NCBI GenBank assembly: GCA_946615275.1 | Contig: CAMOHV010000128.1 | Span: 1 to 5,219, forward strand | Length of the DNA stretch: 5,219 nt | Source: an uncultured Verrucomicrobiota bacterium | Lineage (GTDB): Bacteria > Verrucomicrobiota > Kiritimatiellia > RFP12 > UBA1067 | Direction of reading: 5' to 3' | Part shown: positions 1 to 5,219 of the stretch, one piece after another | How positions within the stretch are numbered: position 1 is the stretch's first letter | Layout of the letters: each line of letters starts with the position of its first letter | Made by a program: the position numbers and the translations under genes | The notes under the pieces: model-generated | Database searches by the model: none | Told to the model about the DNA's origin: nothing | Seen by the model: the letters and a program-made list of their open reading frames with translations, nothing else

Positions 1-521
1 ACGACGAAGCGCGGAGGGTGCTCCAGGCAGAAGAGCCCCACCGTCCAGACGAACGCCGAGACGTCGAAGCGCGAGATCGGCACGGCGAGCCATTCGCGCG
101 CCTGGAGCCTGCGGTAGAGGAACGACCTGAAGAAGAGCTCCTCCACCGGCGCTATCACGAACGCGCTCCCAACGAGTTTCGCGATCGTGAGCGGCCATCC
201 GCAGACGGCCGGATCGTAGGGGGCGTCCGCAGCAGGAGGCGGCTCGGCGCCGACCGGCCAGAGAAGCCACTTGCGGTACCAGCTCCACGATTCGGGAAAT
301 ATCCAGAACGCCGCCACGAACGCGCCCGCCGCAATCCCCCAGACGAGGGCGCGCGGCGAGAGTCGCCAATCCGGCCTGAGGACGCGGCACGCCCACGAGA
401 GCGCGGCCGCCGTGGCGGCGGACCGCGCCGCGTAGCCCCATGCCGTGGCCGGCAGGAGCGTCATGAGCGCGATCCACACGCCGAACGGCAGGACGGCCGC
501 AACCGTGGAGCGGTCTGGCAT
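1..521 (-). CDS. CPBP-family (CAAX-type) intramembrane protease, partial at window edge
   Basis: My own translation from 521 downward gives 173 codons with no stop before the edge, so the C-terminus is missing. The protein is rich in hydrophobic segments (roughly residues 7-30, 57-75 and 115-127). It carries the family's catalytic motif EELFFR at 127-132 (Glu127, Glu128, Arg132) and the second motif FxxxH at 164-168 (His168). The third conserved motif would lie outside the window. The opening VLPFGVWIAL and the spacing of the motifs resemble the CAAX prenyl protease-related proteins found with exosortase/PEP-CTERM systems; this is recalled family knowledge, not a search. The ATG at 521 is the first possible start, because the gnd stop lies in the same frame only 9 bases upstream. 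There is no clear Shine-Dalgarno sequence, which suggests reinitiation after gnd. The substrate is unknown, and a general membrane protease role is the alternative. Confidence 0.85.
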   Translation of the reverse strand, partial: MPDRSTVAAVLPFGVWIALMTLLPATAWGYAARSAATAAALSWACRVLRPDWRLSPRALVWGIAAGAFVAAFWIFPESWSWYRKWLLWPVGAEPPPAADAPYDPAVCGWPLTIAKLVGSAFVIAPVEELFFRSFLYRRLQAREWLAVPISRFDVSAFVWTVGLFCLEHPPRFV

Positions 522-530
522 CGTCGGGCG

Positions 531-1982
531 TCAGGCGTTGTACGTGGCCGCCGAGGTGTTGCCGCCGTGGCCGGTCCAGTTCGTGTGGAAGAACTGCCCG
601 CGGGGCGAATCGAGGCGCTCGTACGTGTGCGCGCCGAAGTAGTCGCGCTGGGCCTGCAGGAGGTTCGCGGGAAGACGCTCGGTGGTGTAGCCGTCGAAGT
701 ATGCGAGGGCGGACGTCATAGCCGGGGCGGGAACGCCGCTCGTCACGGCCGCCGCCGCCACCGCGCGCCACGCGGGGACGAGCTTCTCCACGGTCTCCTT
801 GAAGTAGGGGTCGAGGAGCAGGTTCGTGAGCTGCGGGTTCTTGTCGTACGCCTCCTTGATCTTCCCGAGGAACACGCTGCGGATGATGCAGCCGCCGCGC
901 CACATGAGCGCGATGCCGCCGTAGTTCAGGTTCCAGCCGTACGTCTTGGCGGCGGCGCGCATGAGCGTGTAGCCCTGCGCGTAGGAGACGATCTTCGAGG
1001 CGAAGAGCGCCTGGCGGAGGTTCTCCACGAAGGCGGCCTTGTCGCCGGAGAACGCGGGCTTCGGACGGTTGAACGCCTTTGCGGCCTCCACGCGCTCGGC
1101 CTTCATGGCGGAGAGGCAGCGCGCGAACACGGCCTCGCCGATGAGCGTGAGGGGGACGCCCTCGTCGAGGGCGGCGATGCCGGTCCACTTGCCGGTGCCC
1201 TTCTGGCCGGCGGTGTCGAGGATGTTCTCCACGAGCGGGGAGCCGTCCTTGTCCTTGTAGGCGAGGATGTCGCGCGTGATCTCGATGAGGTAGCTGTCGA
1301 GCTCCGTGGTGTTCCACTGCTTGAACACCTCGTGCATCTCGTCGTCGGACATGCCGAGCAGGTCGCGCATGAGCTGGTAGCTCTCGCAGATGAGCTGCAT
1401 GTCGCCGTACTCGATGCCGTTGTGGACCATCTTGACGAAGTGCCCCGCGCCGTTCTCGCCCACCCAGTCGCAGCAGGGCGCGCCGCCCTCCACCTTCGCG
1501 CAGATGGCCTGGAAGATCGGTTTGACGGCGGGCCACGCGGCGGGCGAGCCGCCCGGCATGAGCGACGGGCCCTTGAGCGCGCCCTCCTCGCCGCCGGAGA
1601 CGCCGGTGCCCACGTAGAGGAGGCCCTTCTCCTCGACGAGCTTCGTGCGGCGGATGGTGTCGGGGAAGTGCGAGTTGCCGCCGTCGATGATGATGTCGCC
1701 GGGCTCGAGCGCGGGGACGAGCGTGTCGATCATCGCGTCCACCGCGGCGCCGGCCTTGACCATCAGGAACACCTTGCGCGGGCGTTCAAGGTTCGCGACC
1801 AGCTCGGCCACGGAGTGGCATCCGATCACATTCAGGCCCTTGGCGCGGCCGTTCACGAAGTTGTCCACCTTCTCCACCGTGCGGTTGTACACCGCAACCG
1901 TGAAGCCCTTGGACTCCATGTTCATGATGAGGTTTTCGCCCATGACGGCGAGGCCGACTAGGCCGATGTCTGCTTTTTTCAC
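531..1982 (-). CDS. gnd: 6-phosphogluconate dehydrogenase, decarboxylating
   Basis: This cytoplasmic enzyme of the oxidative pentose phosphate pathway converts 6-phosphogluconate and NADP+ to ribulose 5-phosphate, CO2 and NADPH. The 483-residue protein has the Rossmann motif GLAVMGEN at 10-17 and NRT at 33-35, the region that sets NADP preference in the family. It also has the substrate loop GVSGGEEGALKGPSLMPGG around 127-145, the catalytic Lys184 in HFVKMVHNGIEYGDMQ, and Glu191. The family signature ILDTAGQKGTGKW is at 254-266. The C-terminal tail supplies Arg446 and His452 (RDYFGAHTYE), which complete the neighbouring subunit's active site in known dimers. No key residue is missing. Its length matches the long form of the family (E. 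coli Gnd is 468). The start is the GTG at 1982, which begins MKKADIGLVG. It overlaps the symporter stop by 4 bases (GTGA), with GAAAGG at 1997-1992 as a ribosome binding site. Confidence 0.98.
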   Translation of the reverse strand: MKKADIGLVGLAVMGENLIMNMESKGFTVAVYNRTVEKVDNFVNGRAKGLNVIGCHSVAELVANLERPRKVFLMVKAGAAVDAMIDTLVPALEPGDIIIDGGNSHFPDTIRRTKLVEEKGLLYVGTGVSGGEEGALKGPSLMPGGSPAAWPAVKPIFQAICAKVEGGAPCCDWVGENGAGHFVKMVHNGIEYGDMQLICESYQLMRDLLGMSDDEMHEVFKQWNTTELDSYLIEITRDILAYKDKDGSPLVENILDTAGQKGTGKWTGIAALDEGVPLTLIGEAVFARCLSAMKAERVEAAKAFNRPKPAFSGDKAAFVENLRQALFASKIVSYAQGYTLMRAAAKTYGWNLNYGGIALMWRGGCIIRSVFLGKIKEAYDKNPQLTNLLLDPYFKETVEKLVPAWRAVAAAAVTSGVPAPAMTSALAYFDGYTTERLPANLLQAQRDYFGAHTYERLDSPRGQFFHTNWTGHGGNTSAATYNA

Positions 1983-3520
1983 TGTTCTGTGCCTTTCTTT
2001 GAACCGCCTTGCGGCGTCTCTATCTGCTTGAAGAATCCGTCCACCTCCGCGCGCTCCTCGGCAGTGTCGCGGAGAAGAAGCGTGCCGAGGACGAGGAACG
2101 TCACCGTGGCCGCGGCGGTGAGCGGGAATATCCACTCGAACTCGCGCAGGAACGGATGCGATCCGCCAACGAAGAAGAGCGTCACGCCCACCGCCATGCC
2201 GCCGACCAGGCCGACCATGCCGGCGCGGCGCGAAAGCCGACGCACGAAGATGCCCGCCAGCATCGGGATAGCTATGGGCGGCAGGAACACGCCGAACATC
2301 TTGTTCGTGACGTCAAAGAGGTCCTTCGCGCCCTGGGCGTACTGCATCACGAACGTGAGAGCAACCACGGCCCCGCCCACAAGAACCGTCGCCGCGCGCG
2401 CCGCGACCATCCGTCTGCGCGGCGTCGCAGACTTGTCGACGCGCAGGTACAGCTCGTTCATCATCACGGACGCCGCAGCGTTGAAGTTGCCCGCAAGCGA
2501 GCTCATCGTGGCCGAGAACATCGCCGCTATCACCATGCCTATCATGCCGACTGGTAGAATCGACTTGCATACCGTAGCATAGACTGCGTTCATCGCTTCG
2601 GAGTTGTTCATGTCGAGGTCCGGCATGAACACGCGCGCGGCCATGGCGGGGAAGAAGAAGAGCGGCGGACCAAGGAAGAGCAACGCGGCCACGAGATACG
2701 CCATCTTCTTCGCGTCCTTCTCGCTCTTCGTGGTGTAATAGCGCTGCACGAGCGACCAGTTCGTCGAGAGCGTCGACCCCACCGCGCAGAAGAATACGAG
2801 CATGTACGTCCAGCCGTACTTTCCGTTTGTGAACGAGAAGAACCCGTCCGGAACGCGGTCGAGGAACACCTTGAAGCCGTGCACCATCCCCGTGCCGCCG
2901 TCAAGCGCGGCGAGCCGCCCCAAACAGAGCGGCGGCAGCGCGAACACTACCGCGAGTATCACGAAGAACTGGATGAAGTCGCACACGAGCGTCGCCTTCA
3001 GCCCGCCCAGGAATGTGTAGAGGACGATTATGAGGCCAGATATGCAGATGGACCAGAAGAGCGGGAATCCCATCCCCACGCCCACCACGGTGCCGATGGC
3101 GAGAAGCTTGAGCGCATTGTCCAGAAGCTGCATCGGGAGCCCGAGGACGGCAAGCGTCCGGCACATTCCCGGCGTGTAGCGCGTAGCGATGTAGTCGATT
3201 GGGCTTCCCTTCGCCGCACGCCGCCACCGAACGGCGAGGAACCACGCGCCGAGAAGGACGGCAGGCACGGAGAGCCAGCTCACCGTGACCGGCACCCAGC
3301 CGAACTTGTACGCAAGCGCCGAGTACATCACGAACGCGAGCGCCGAGAAGCTGTTCATGTAGAACGAGACGCCGCTAAGCCACCAGGGGATGGACTTGTC
3401 CGAACCGAAGAACTGCGCGTCGGACTTCGAGCGACGGCTGTAGAACACGCCCACGCCGACCATCGCGGCGAAGAACACCGCGATGACGGCGTAGTCGGCA
3501 AGGTGAAGCGAGCCTTCCAT
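1979..3520 (-). CDS. Sodium:solute symporter (SSS family) permease
   Basis: This 513-residue inner-membrane protein has about 13 hydrophobic segments, the usual size and fold for sodium-driven SSS importers. Family hallmarks appear in order. The N-terminal block runs from DYAVIAVF at 9 through SIPWWLSGVSF at 43-53. YTFLGGLKATLVCDFIQFF at 168-186 includes Asp181 and Gln184. NWSLVQRYY at 254-262 precedes a Lys-rich loop. GMIGMVIAAMFSATMSSLAGN at 325-345 has Ser340 and Ser341 where the Na2 sodium site lies in vSGLT-like proteins. The tail after 484 is charged and probably cytoplasmic. Substrates in this family include sugars, sialic acid, amino acids and carboxylates, and sequence alone does not choose among them. 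The neighbours argue for a sugar or sugar acid. The ATG at 3520 shares one base with the oxidoreductase stop (TGATG), and GGGAG at 3533-3529 is a good ribosome binding site 8 bases upstream. Confidence 0.95.
   Translation of the reverse strand: MEGSLHLADYAVIAVFFAAMVGVGVFYSRRSKSDAQFFGSDKSIPWWLSGVSFYMNSFSALAFVMYSALAYKFGWVPVTVSWLSVPAVLLGAWFLAVRWRRAAKGSPIDYIATRYTPGMCRTLAVLGLPMQLLDNALKLLAIGTVVGVGMGFPLFWSICISGLIIVLYTFLGGLKATLVCDFIQFFVILAVVFALPPLCLGRLAALDGGTGMVHGFKVFLDRVPDGFFSFTNGKYGWTYMLVFFCAVGSTLSTNWSLVQRYYTTKSEKDAKKMAYLVAALLFLGPPLFFFPAMAARVFMPDLDMNNSEAMNAVYATVCKSILPVGMIGMVIAAMFSATMSSLAGNFNAAASVMMNELYLRVDKSATPRRRMVAARAATVLVGGAVVALTFVMQYAQGAKDLFDVTNKMFGVFLPPIAIPMLAGIFVRRLSRRAGMVGLVGGMAVGVTLFFVGGSHPFLREFEWIFPLTAAATVTFLVLGTLLLRDTAEERAEVDGFFKQIETPQGGSKKGTEQ
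1992..1997 (-). promoter_or_regulatory. Ribosome binding site for gnd, inside the symporter gene
   Basis: Read on the minus strand, GAAAGG lies 9 bases before the GTG at 1982, within the last codons of the symporter. It supports the GTG start over the upstream in-frame extension to 2135. It also suggests that Gnd translation is coupled to symporter translation. Confidence 0.6.
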
Positions 3521-4866
3521 CAAACGAGCTCCCAGCCCTTCTCGTACTCGCGGCTCCAGAGCGCCTCGGCCGCCGGATTGCCCACGGGGCGACCCGTGGC
3601 GGGGTCGATCTTCACGGCGCCGCCCGTGAACTGGGCGACGTTCCCGATGAGCGCGAGGTGCGTGGACTTGACGCCCACGTCTGCGTTCGCGTGCGCCTTC
3701 TCGGGCGTGTTCGCGCGGATGCACTCCGCGAAGTTCTCGAAATGCTCCTTTGTGGAGTCGTTCCAGCCGCCGCCGGAGCGGTTGTCGGTGTTGTTGGTGA
3801 TGGCCTGGCCGGACTTGCCGTCCCAGGCGCGGACGATCTTGCCCTTCAGGTCGAACACCTTCACCGCGCCAGCAGGCGAGAAGAACGCGCTGCCCTTGTC
3901 GCCGTACACCATCGCGCCCGTGGAGACGTCCATGTAGGGCTTAACGTTCGTGCAGCTGAGGCCTTCCCATGTGAGGAACTTGCCGCCGGGGAACTCCCAT
4001 GATATGTTCTGCGTGTCGGGCCACTCCCAGTCGGTGTCGCCGGGGATCCAGTATCTGCCGCCGGAGGAGACGACCCGCTCGGGGTAGTCAACGCCGAGGC
4101 ACCAGCGGGCGATGTCCACGAAATGGACGGAGTTGTTGCCGGCCTCGCCCGTGCCCCAGTTGCGGAACCAGTGCCAGTTGTAGTGGATCACGTTGTCGCG
4201 CAGGGCCTCGCGCGGCGCCGGCCCCTGCCAGATGTCCCAGTCGAGCCATTCGGGCACCGCGATCGGCTTGCCCTTTCCGATGGGGCTGCGGCGCGTCATG
4301 TACCAGGTCTTGCCCCACTTCGGCGCGCCGATGAGGCTCTCCGCCCTGATGGCCTCCATCGCGGCGCGGATCGAGGCGGCGCTGCGGCGCTGCGAGCCTA
4401 CCTGCAGGACGCGGCGGGTCTTCTTCCACGTGTCGAGCAGTATCTCGCCCTCGCGCGGGCAGAACGCGCATGGCTTCTCCACGTAGACGTGCTTCCCGGC
4501 GCGCATGGCCATCACGGCGCTGAGGGCGTGCCAGTGGTCGGGCGTCTCGGAGACGATGCCGTCGACGAGCTTGTCCTCCAGCACCTTGCGCAGATCCTTC
4601 TCCTTCTTGGGCTCGTAGCCGGCTATTTTCTTCACGGCCTCGGCGGCGAAGTCCCGCGCGCGGGAATCGACGTCGCACACATACGCGATCTCCAGGCCCG
4701 GCACCTTGAGGATTTCCTTCATGACGGCCGCGCCGCGCCCCTTGGCGTGGCAGCCAACGAGGGCCAGCCTGATCCTGCTGGACGGGGCGTCGGCCCCGAA
4801 TGCCCTGCCTGCGGCGGCGATGAAAAACGCCCCCGCTCCCGTCTTGATGAAATCGCGTCTCTTCAT
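3520..4866 (-). CDS. Tat-exported Gfo/Idh/MocA-family oxidoreductase
   Basis: This 448-residue NAD(P)-dependent oxidoreductase is probably exported folded to the periplasm or envelope. The N-terminus is a twin-arginine signal: KRRDFIK at 2-8, then a hydrophobic stretch to about 20 and a likely signal peptidase site ADA at 25-27. The nucleotide-binding domain starts at RLALVGCHAKGRG (33-45), then CDVD at 64-67, PDHWHA at 109-114 and the family's VEKP at 129-132 (Lys131 is the conserved lysine). The C-terminal domain has HWFRNWGTGEAGNNSVHFVD at 232-251, with His248 and Asp251 in the usual catalytic positions, then RWCLG. Members commonly act on sugars, inositols or sugar acids, but the substrate here is unknown. 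Oddities: His40 sits where GxGxxG proteins have the second Gly, and there is a CxxC (Cys133, Cys136) directly after EKP. The ATG at 4866 follows a strong AAGGAG and starts the Tat motif correctly. It is first in the operon, overlapping the symporter by 1 base. Confidence 0.95.
   Translation of the reverse strand: MKRRDFIKTGAGAFFIAAAGRAFGADAPSSRIRLALVGCHAKGRGAAVMKEILKVPGLEIAYVCDVDSRARDFAAEAVKKIAGYEPKKEKDLRKVLEDKLVDGIVSETPDHWHALSAVMAMRAGKHVYVEKPCAFCPREGEILLDTWKKTRRVLQVGSQRRSAASIRAAMEAIRAESLIGAPKWGKTWYMTRRSPIGKGKPIAVPEWLDWDIWQGPAPREALRDNVIHYNWHWFRNWGTGEAGNNSVHFVDIARWCLGVDYPERVVSSGGRYWIPGDTDWEWPDTQNISWEFPGGKFLTWEGLSCTNVKPYMDVSTGAMVYGDKGSAFFSPAGAVKVFDLKGKIVRAWDGKSGQAITNNTDNRSGGGWNDSTKEHFENFAECIRANTPEKAHANADVGVKSTHLALIGNVAQFTGGAVKIDPATGRPVGNPAAEALWSREYEKGWELV
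3529..3533 (-). promoter_or_regulatory. Ribosome binding site for the symporter
   Basis: GGGAG on the minus strand lies 8 bases before the ATG at 3520, inside the last codons of the oxidoreductase. It fixes the start and rules out the 68-residue Arg-rich upstream extension that remains open in this frame. Confidence 0.7.
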
Positions 4867-4871
4867 TTTCT

Positions 4872-4877
4872 CTCCTT
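4872..4877 (-). promoter_or_regulatory. Strong ribosome binding site for the oxidoreductase
   Basis: AAGGAG on the minus strand lies 5 bases before the ATG at 4866. It is the best Shine-Dalgarno match in the window and decides the start against a longer open frame reaching 5100 in the repeat array. Confidence 0.85.
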
Positions 4878-4927
4878 GGTTCCTTTGTTTGCCTGCCGCC
4901 GACCACCACGCCAGCGGAACGCGAATG

Positions 4928-4936
4928 ATTATACCA
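4928..4936 (-). promoter_or_regulatory. Predicted extended -10 promoter of the operon
   Basis: The minus strand reads TGGTATAAT, a perfect TATAAT with the TGn extension. It sits in the most AT-rich stretch of the window, about 60 bases upstream of the oxidoreductase ATG. There is no good TTGACA at 16-18 bases upstream (the best is TCCAAT at a 17-base spacing), as is common for extended -10 promoters. Transcription would start near 4921, giving a leader of about 55 bases. The promoter lies downstream of the repeat array, so the array would not be in the main transcript. This is inferred from consensus match only. Confidence 0.6.
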
Positions 4937-4970
4937 TATTTTGGCGATCTATTGGACGACAAATTGCGAG

Positions 4971-5160
4971 AGGACGAGTAGGAGGAGAGGACGAGTAGGA
5001 GGAGGACGAGTAGGAGGAGGACAATAGGAGAAGAGGACAATAAGAGAAGAGGACAATAGGAGAAGAGGACAATAAGAAGAGGACAACAGGAGCGCTCCAC
5101 TCCTATTGTCCTCTCCTCCTACTCGTCTTATCCTATTGTCCTATCGTCCTATTGTCCTAG
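4971..5160. repeat. Compound short-repeat array with two oppositely oriented arms
   Basis: The left arm (4971-5092) is purine-rich on the plus strand. It holds three copies of AGGACGAGTAGGAGG (starting at 4971, 4988 and 5003; the first is 2 bases longer) followed by five of AGGACAATAGGAGAAG or trimmed variants (starting at 5018, 5034, 5050, 5066 and 5080). The right arm (5100-5160) carries the same words in reverse complement: TCCTATTG at 5101, 5132 and 5149 and a TCCTATCG-like unit at 5139, plus one CTCCTCCTACTCG block. The underlying step is about 8 bases (AGGACAAT, AGGACGAT, AGGAGAAG). A perfect 20-base inverted match links 4973-4992 with 5108-5127. No open frame through it looks like protein. 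With the promoter and upstream gene end, it fills the gene-free stretch 4867-5166. Its function is unknown. Confidence 0.9.
5078..5114 (-). repeat. Hairpin at the junction of the two repeat arms
   Basis: Bases 5078-5092 and 5100-5114 form a 15-pair stem around a 7-base loop (5093-5099). The only imperfect position is 5087/5105: a C-A mismatch in a plus-strand RNA but a G-U wobble in a minus-strand RNA, so the stem is complete when read in the operon's direction. An alternative fold is the perfect 10-base palindrome GGAGCGCTCC at 5089-5098. There is no T-run after either side, so it is not a standard intrinsic terminator. Confidence 0.75.
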
Positions 5161-5183
5161 TCCAGCTCACGCGCCGAGCTGGA
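5161..5183. repeat. Short GC-rich inverted repeat at the end of the upstream gene
   Basis: TCCAGCTC (5161-5168) and GAGCTGGA (5176-5183) pair perfectly over 8 bases around the loop ACGCGCC. The stop of the presumed upstream gene lies at the stem-loop border. No T-tract follows on the minus strand, so a terminator role is only possible if factors assist. In GC-rich DNA, chance is a real alternative. Confidence 0.4.
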
Positions 5184-5219
5184 GGCGCACGAAGCGCTTC
5201 ACCGCGATCGGCGCGCCGA
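5167..5219 (-). CDS. C-terminal end of an unidentified upstream gene (partial)
   Basis: The minus strand from the edge reads 16 codons, GAPIAVKRFVRLQLGA, then TGA at 5169-5167. Almost every third position is G or C, as in the real genes here, and the repeat array begins right after the stop. This argues for a genuine gene end rather than chance. The family cannot be named from 16 residues. A terminus with an FVRL-like strand is seen in many secreted beta-rich proteins of PVC bacteria, but this is only an impression. If real, it lies on the same strand as the operon, separated from it by the array and promoter. Confidence 0.45.
   Translation of the reverse strand, partial: GAPIAVKRFVRLQLGA

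Noticed and set aside
18..1961. 647-codon open frame on the plus strand, opposite gnd and the protease gene
   Set aside because: It is rich in Arg, His, Glu and Val with no recognisable motif and lies opposite a textbook gnd. Strong G/C at third positions on the minus strand removes stops from this antisense frame.
3521..3724. 68-residue Arg-rich extension of the symporter frame
   Set aside because: It overlaps the conserved end of the oxidoreductase. The ATG at 3520 has a good ribosome binding site and begins a normal SSS N-terminus.
2879..3937. 352-codon plus-strand open frame opposite the symporter and oxidoreductase
   Set aside because: It crosses the boundary of two well-supported minus-strand genes and its composition is that of a GC-rich shadow frame.
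4949..4970. Possible decayed repeat unit (ATTGGACGAC) joining the array to the promoter
   Set aside because: It shares only a short GGACGA word with the array and lacks the TAGGAG part, so the similarity is too weak to count as a unit.
4123..4998. 291-codon plus-strand open frame opposite the oxidoreductase N-terminus
   Set aside because: Low-complexity Ala/Arg/Leu composition, no start signal, and it runs opposite conserved Rossmann and EKP motifs.
4867..5100. 78-residue N-terminal extension of the oxidoreductase into the repeat array
   Set aside because: It reads as Leu/Ser runs made by the TCC/CTC repeats. The true start at 4866 has a strong ribosome binding site and opens directly into a Tat signal, and the promoter lies inside the extension.
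4971..5160. CRISPR array
   Set aside because: Units are contiguous, variable and only about 8 or 16 bases long, with no unique spacers.
5161..5183. Intrinsic terminator for the upstream gene
   Set aside because: The 8-pair GC stem is not followed by a T-run in either direction.

Overview
The window is GC-rich bacterial DNA. Every supported gene lies on the minus strand, with strong G/C preference at third codon positions. The mix of genes is a Tat-exported Gfo/Idh/MocA oxidoreductase of the PDHWHA type, a sodium:solute symporter, a 483-residue 6-phosphogluconate dehydrogenase and a CAAX-type protease resembling the exosortase-associated kind. This suggests the PVC superphylum (Verrucomicrobiota, Kiritimatiellota, Lentisphaerota or Planctomycetota). 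That placement rests on gene style, not on a marker gene.

Layout in the direction of transcription (right to left). At the right edge, 5167-5219 looks like the last 16 codons of an upstream minus-strand gene. Next, 4867-5166 is a 300-base intergenic region. It holds an unusual array of short repeats (about 4971-5160) whose two arms are in opposite orientation and meet at a hairpin, then an extended -10 promoter (4928-4936) and a strong ribosome binding site (4872-4877). Four genes follow: the oxidoreductase (4866-3520), the symporter (3520-1979), gnd (1982-531) and a partial membrane protease (521 to beyond base 1).

The first three genes overlap by 1 and 4 bases and the fourth starts 9 bases after gnd stops, so this is almost certainly one translationally coupled operon. 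A reasonable reading is an exported oxidoreductase acting on a sugar or sugar derivative in the cell envelope, a sodium-driven importer for the substrate or product, and cytoplasmic oxidative pentose phosphate chemistry through Gnd. The protease may be a co-transcribed passenger. The actual substrate cannot be read from the sequence.

The coding part is recognisable metabolism with an uncommon grouping. The least explained element is the inverted array of 8-mer-based repeats upstream of the promoter. No RNA genes, insertion sequences or CRISPR arrays were seen.
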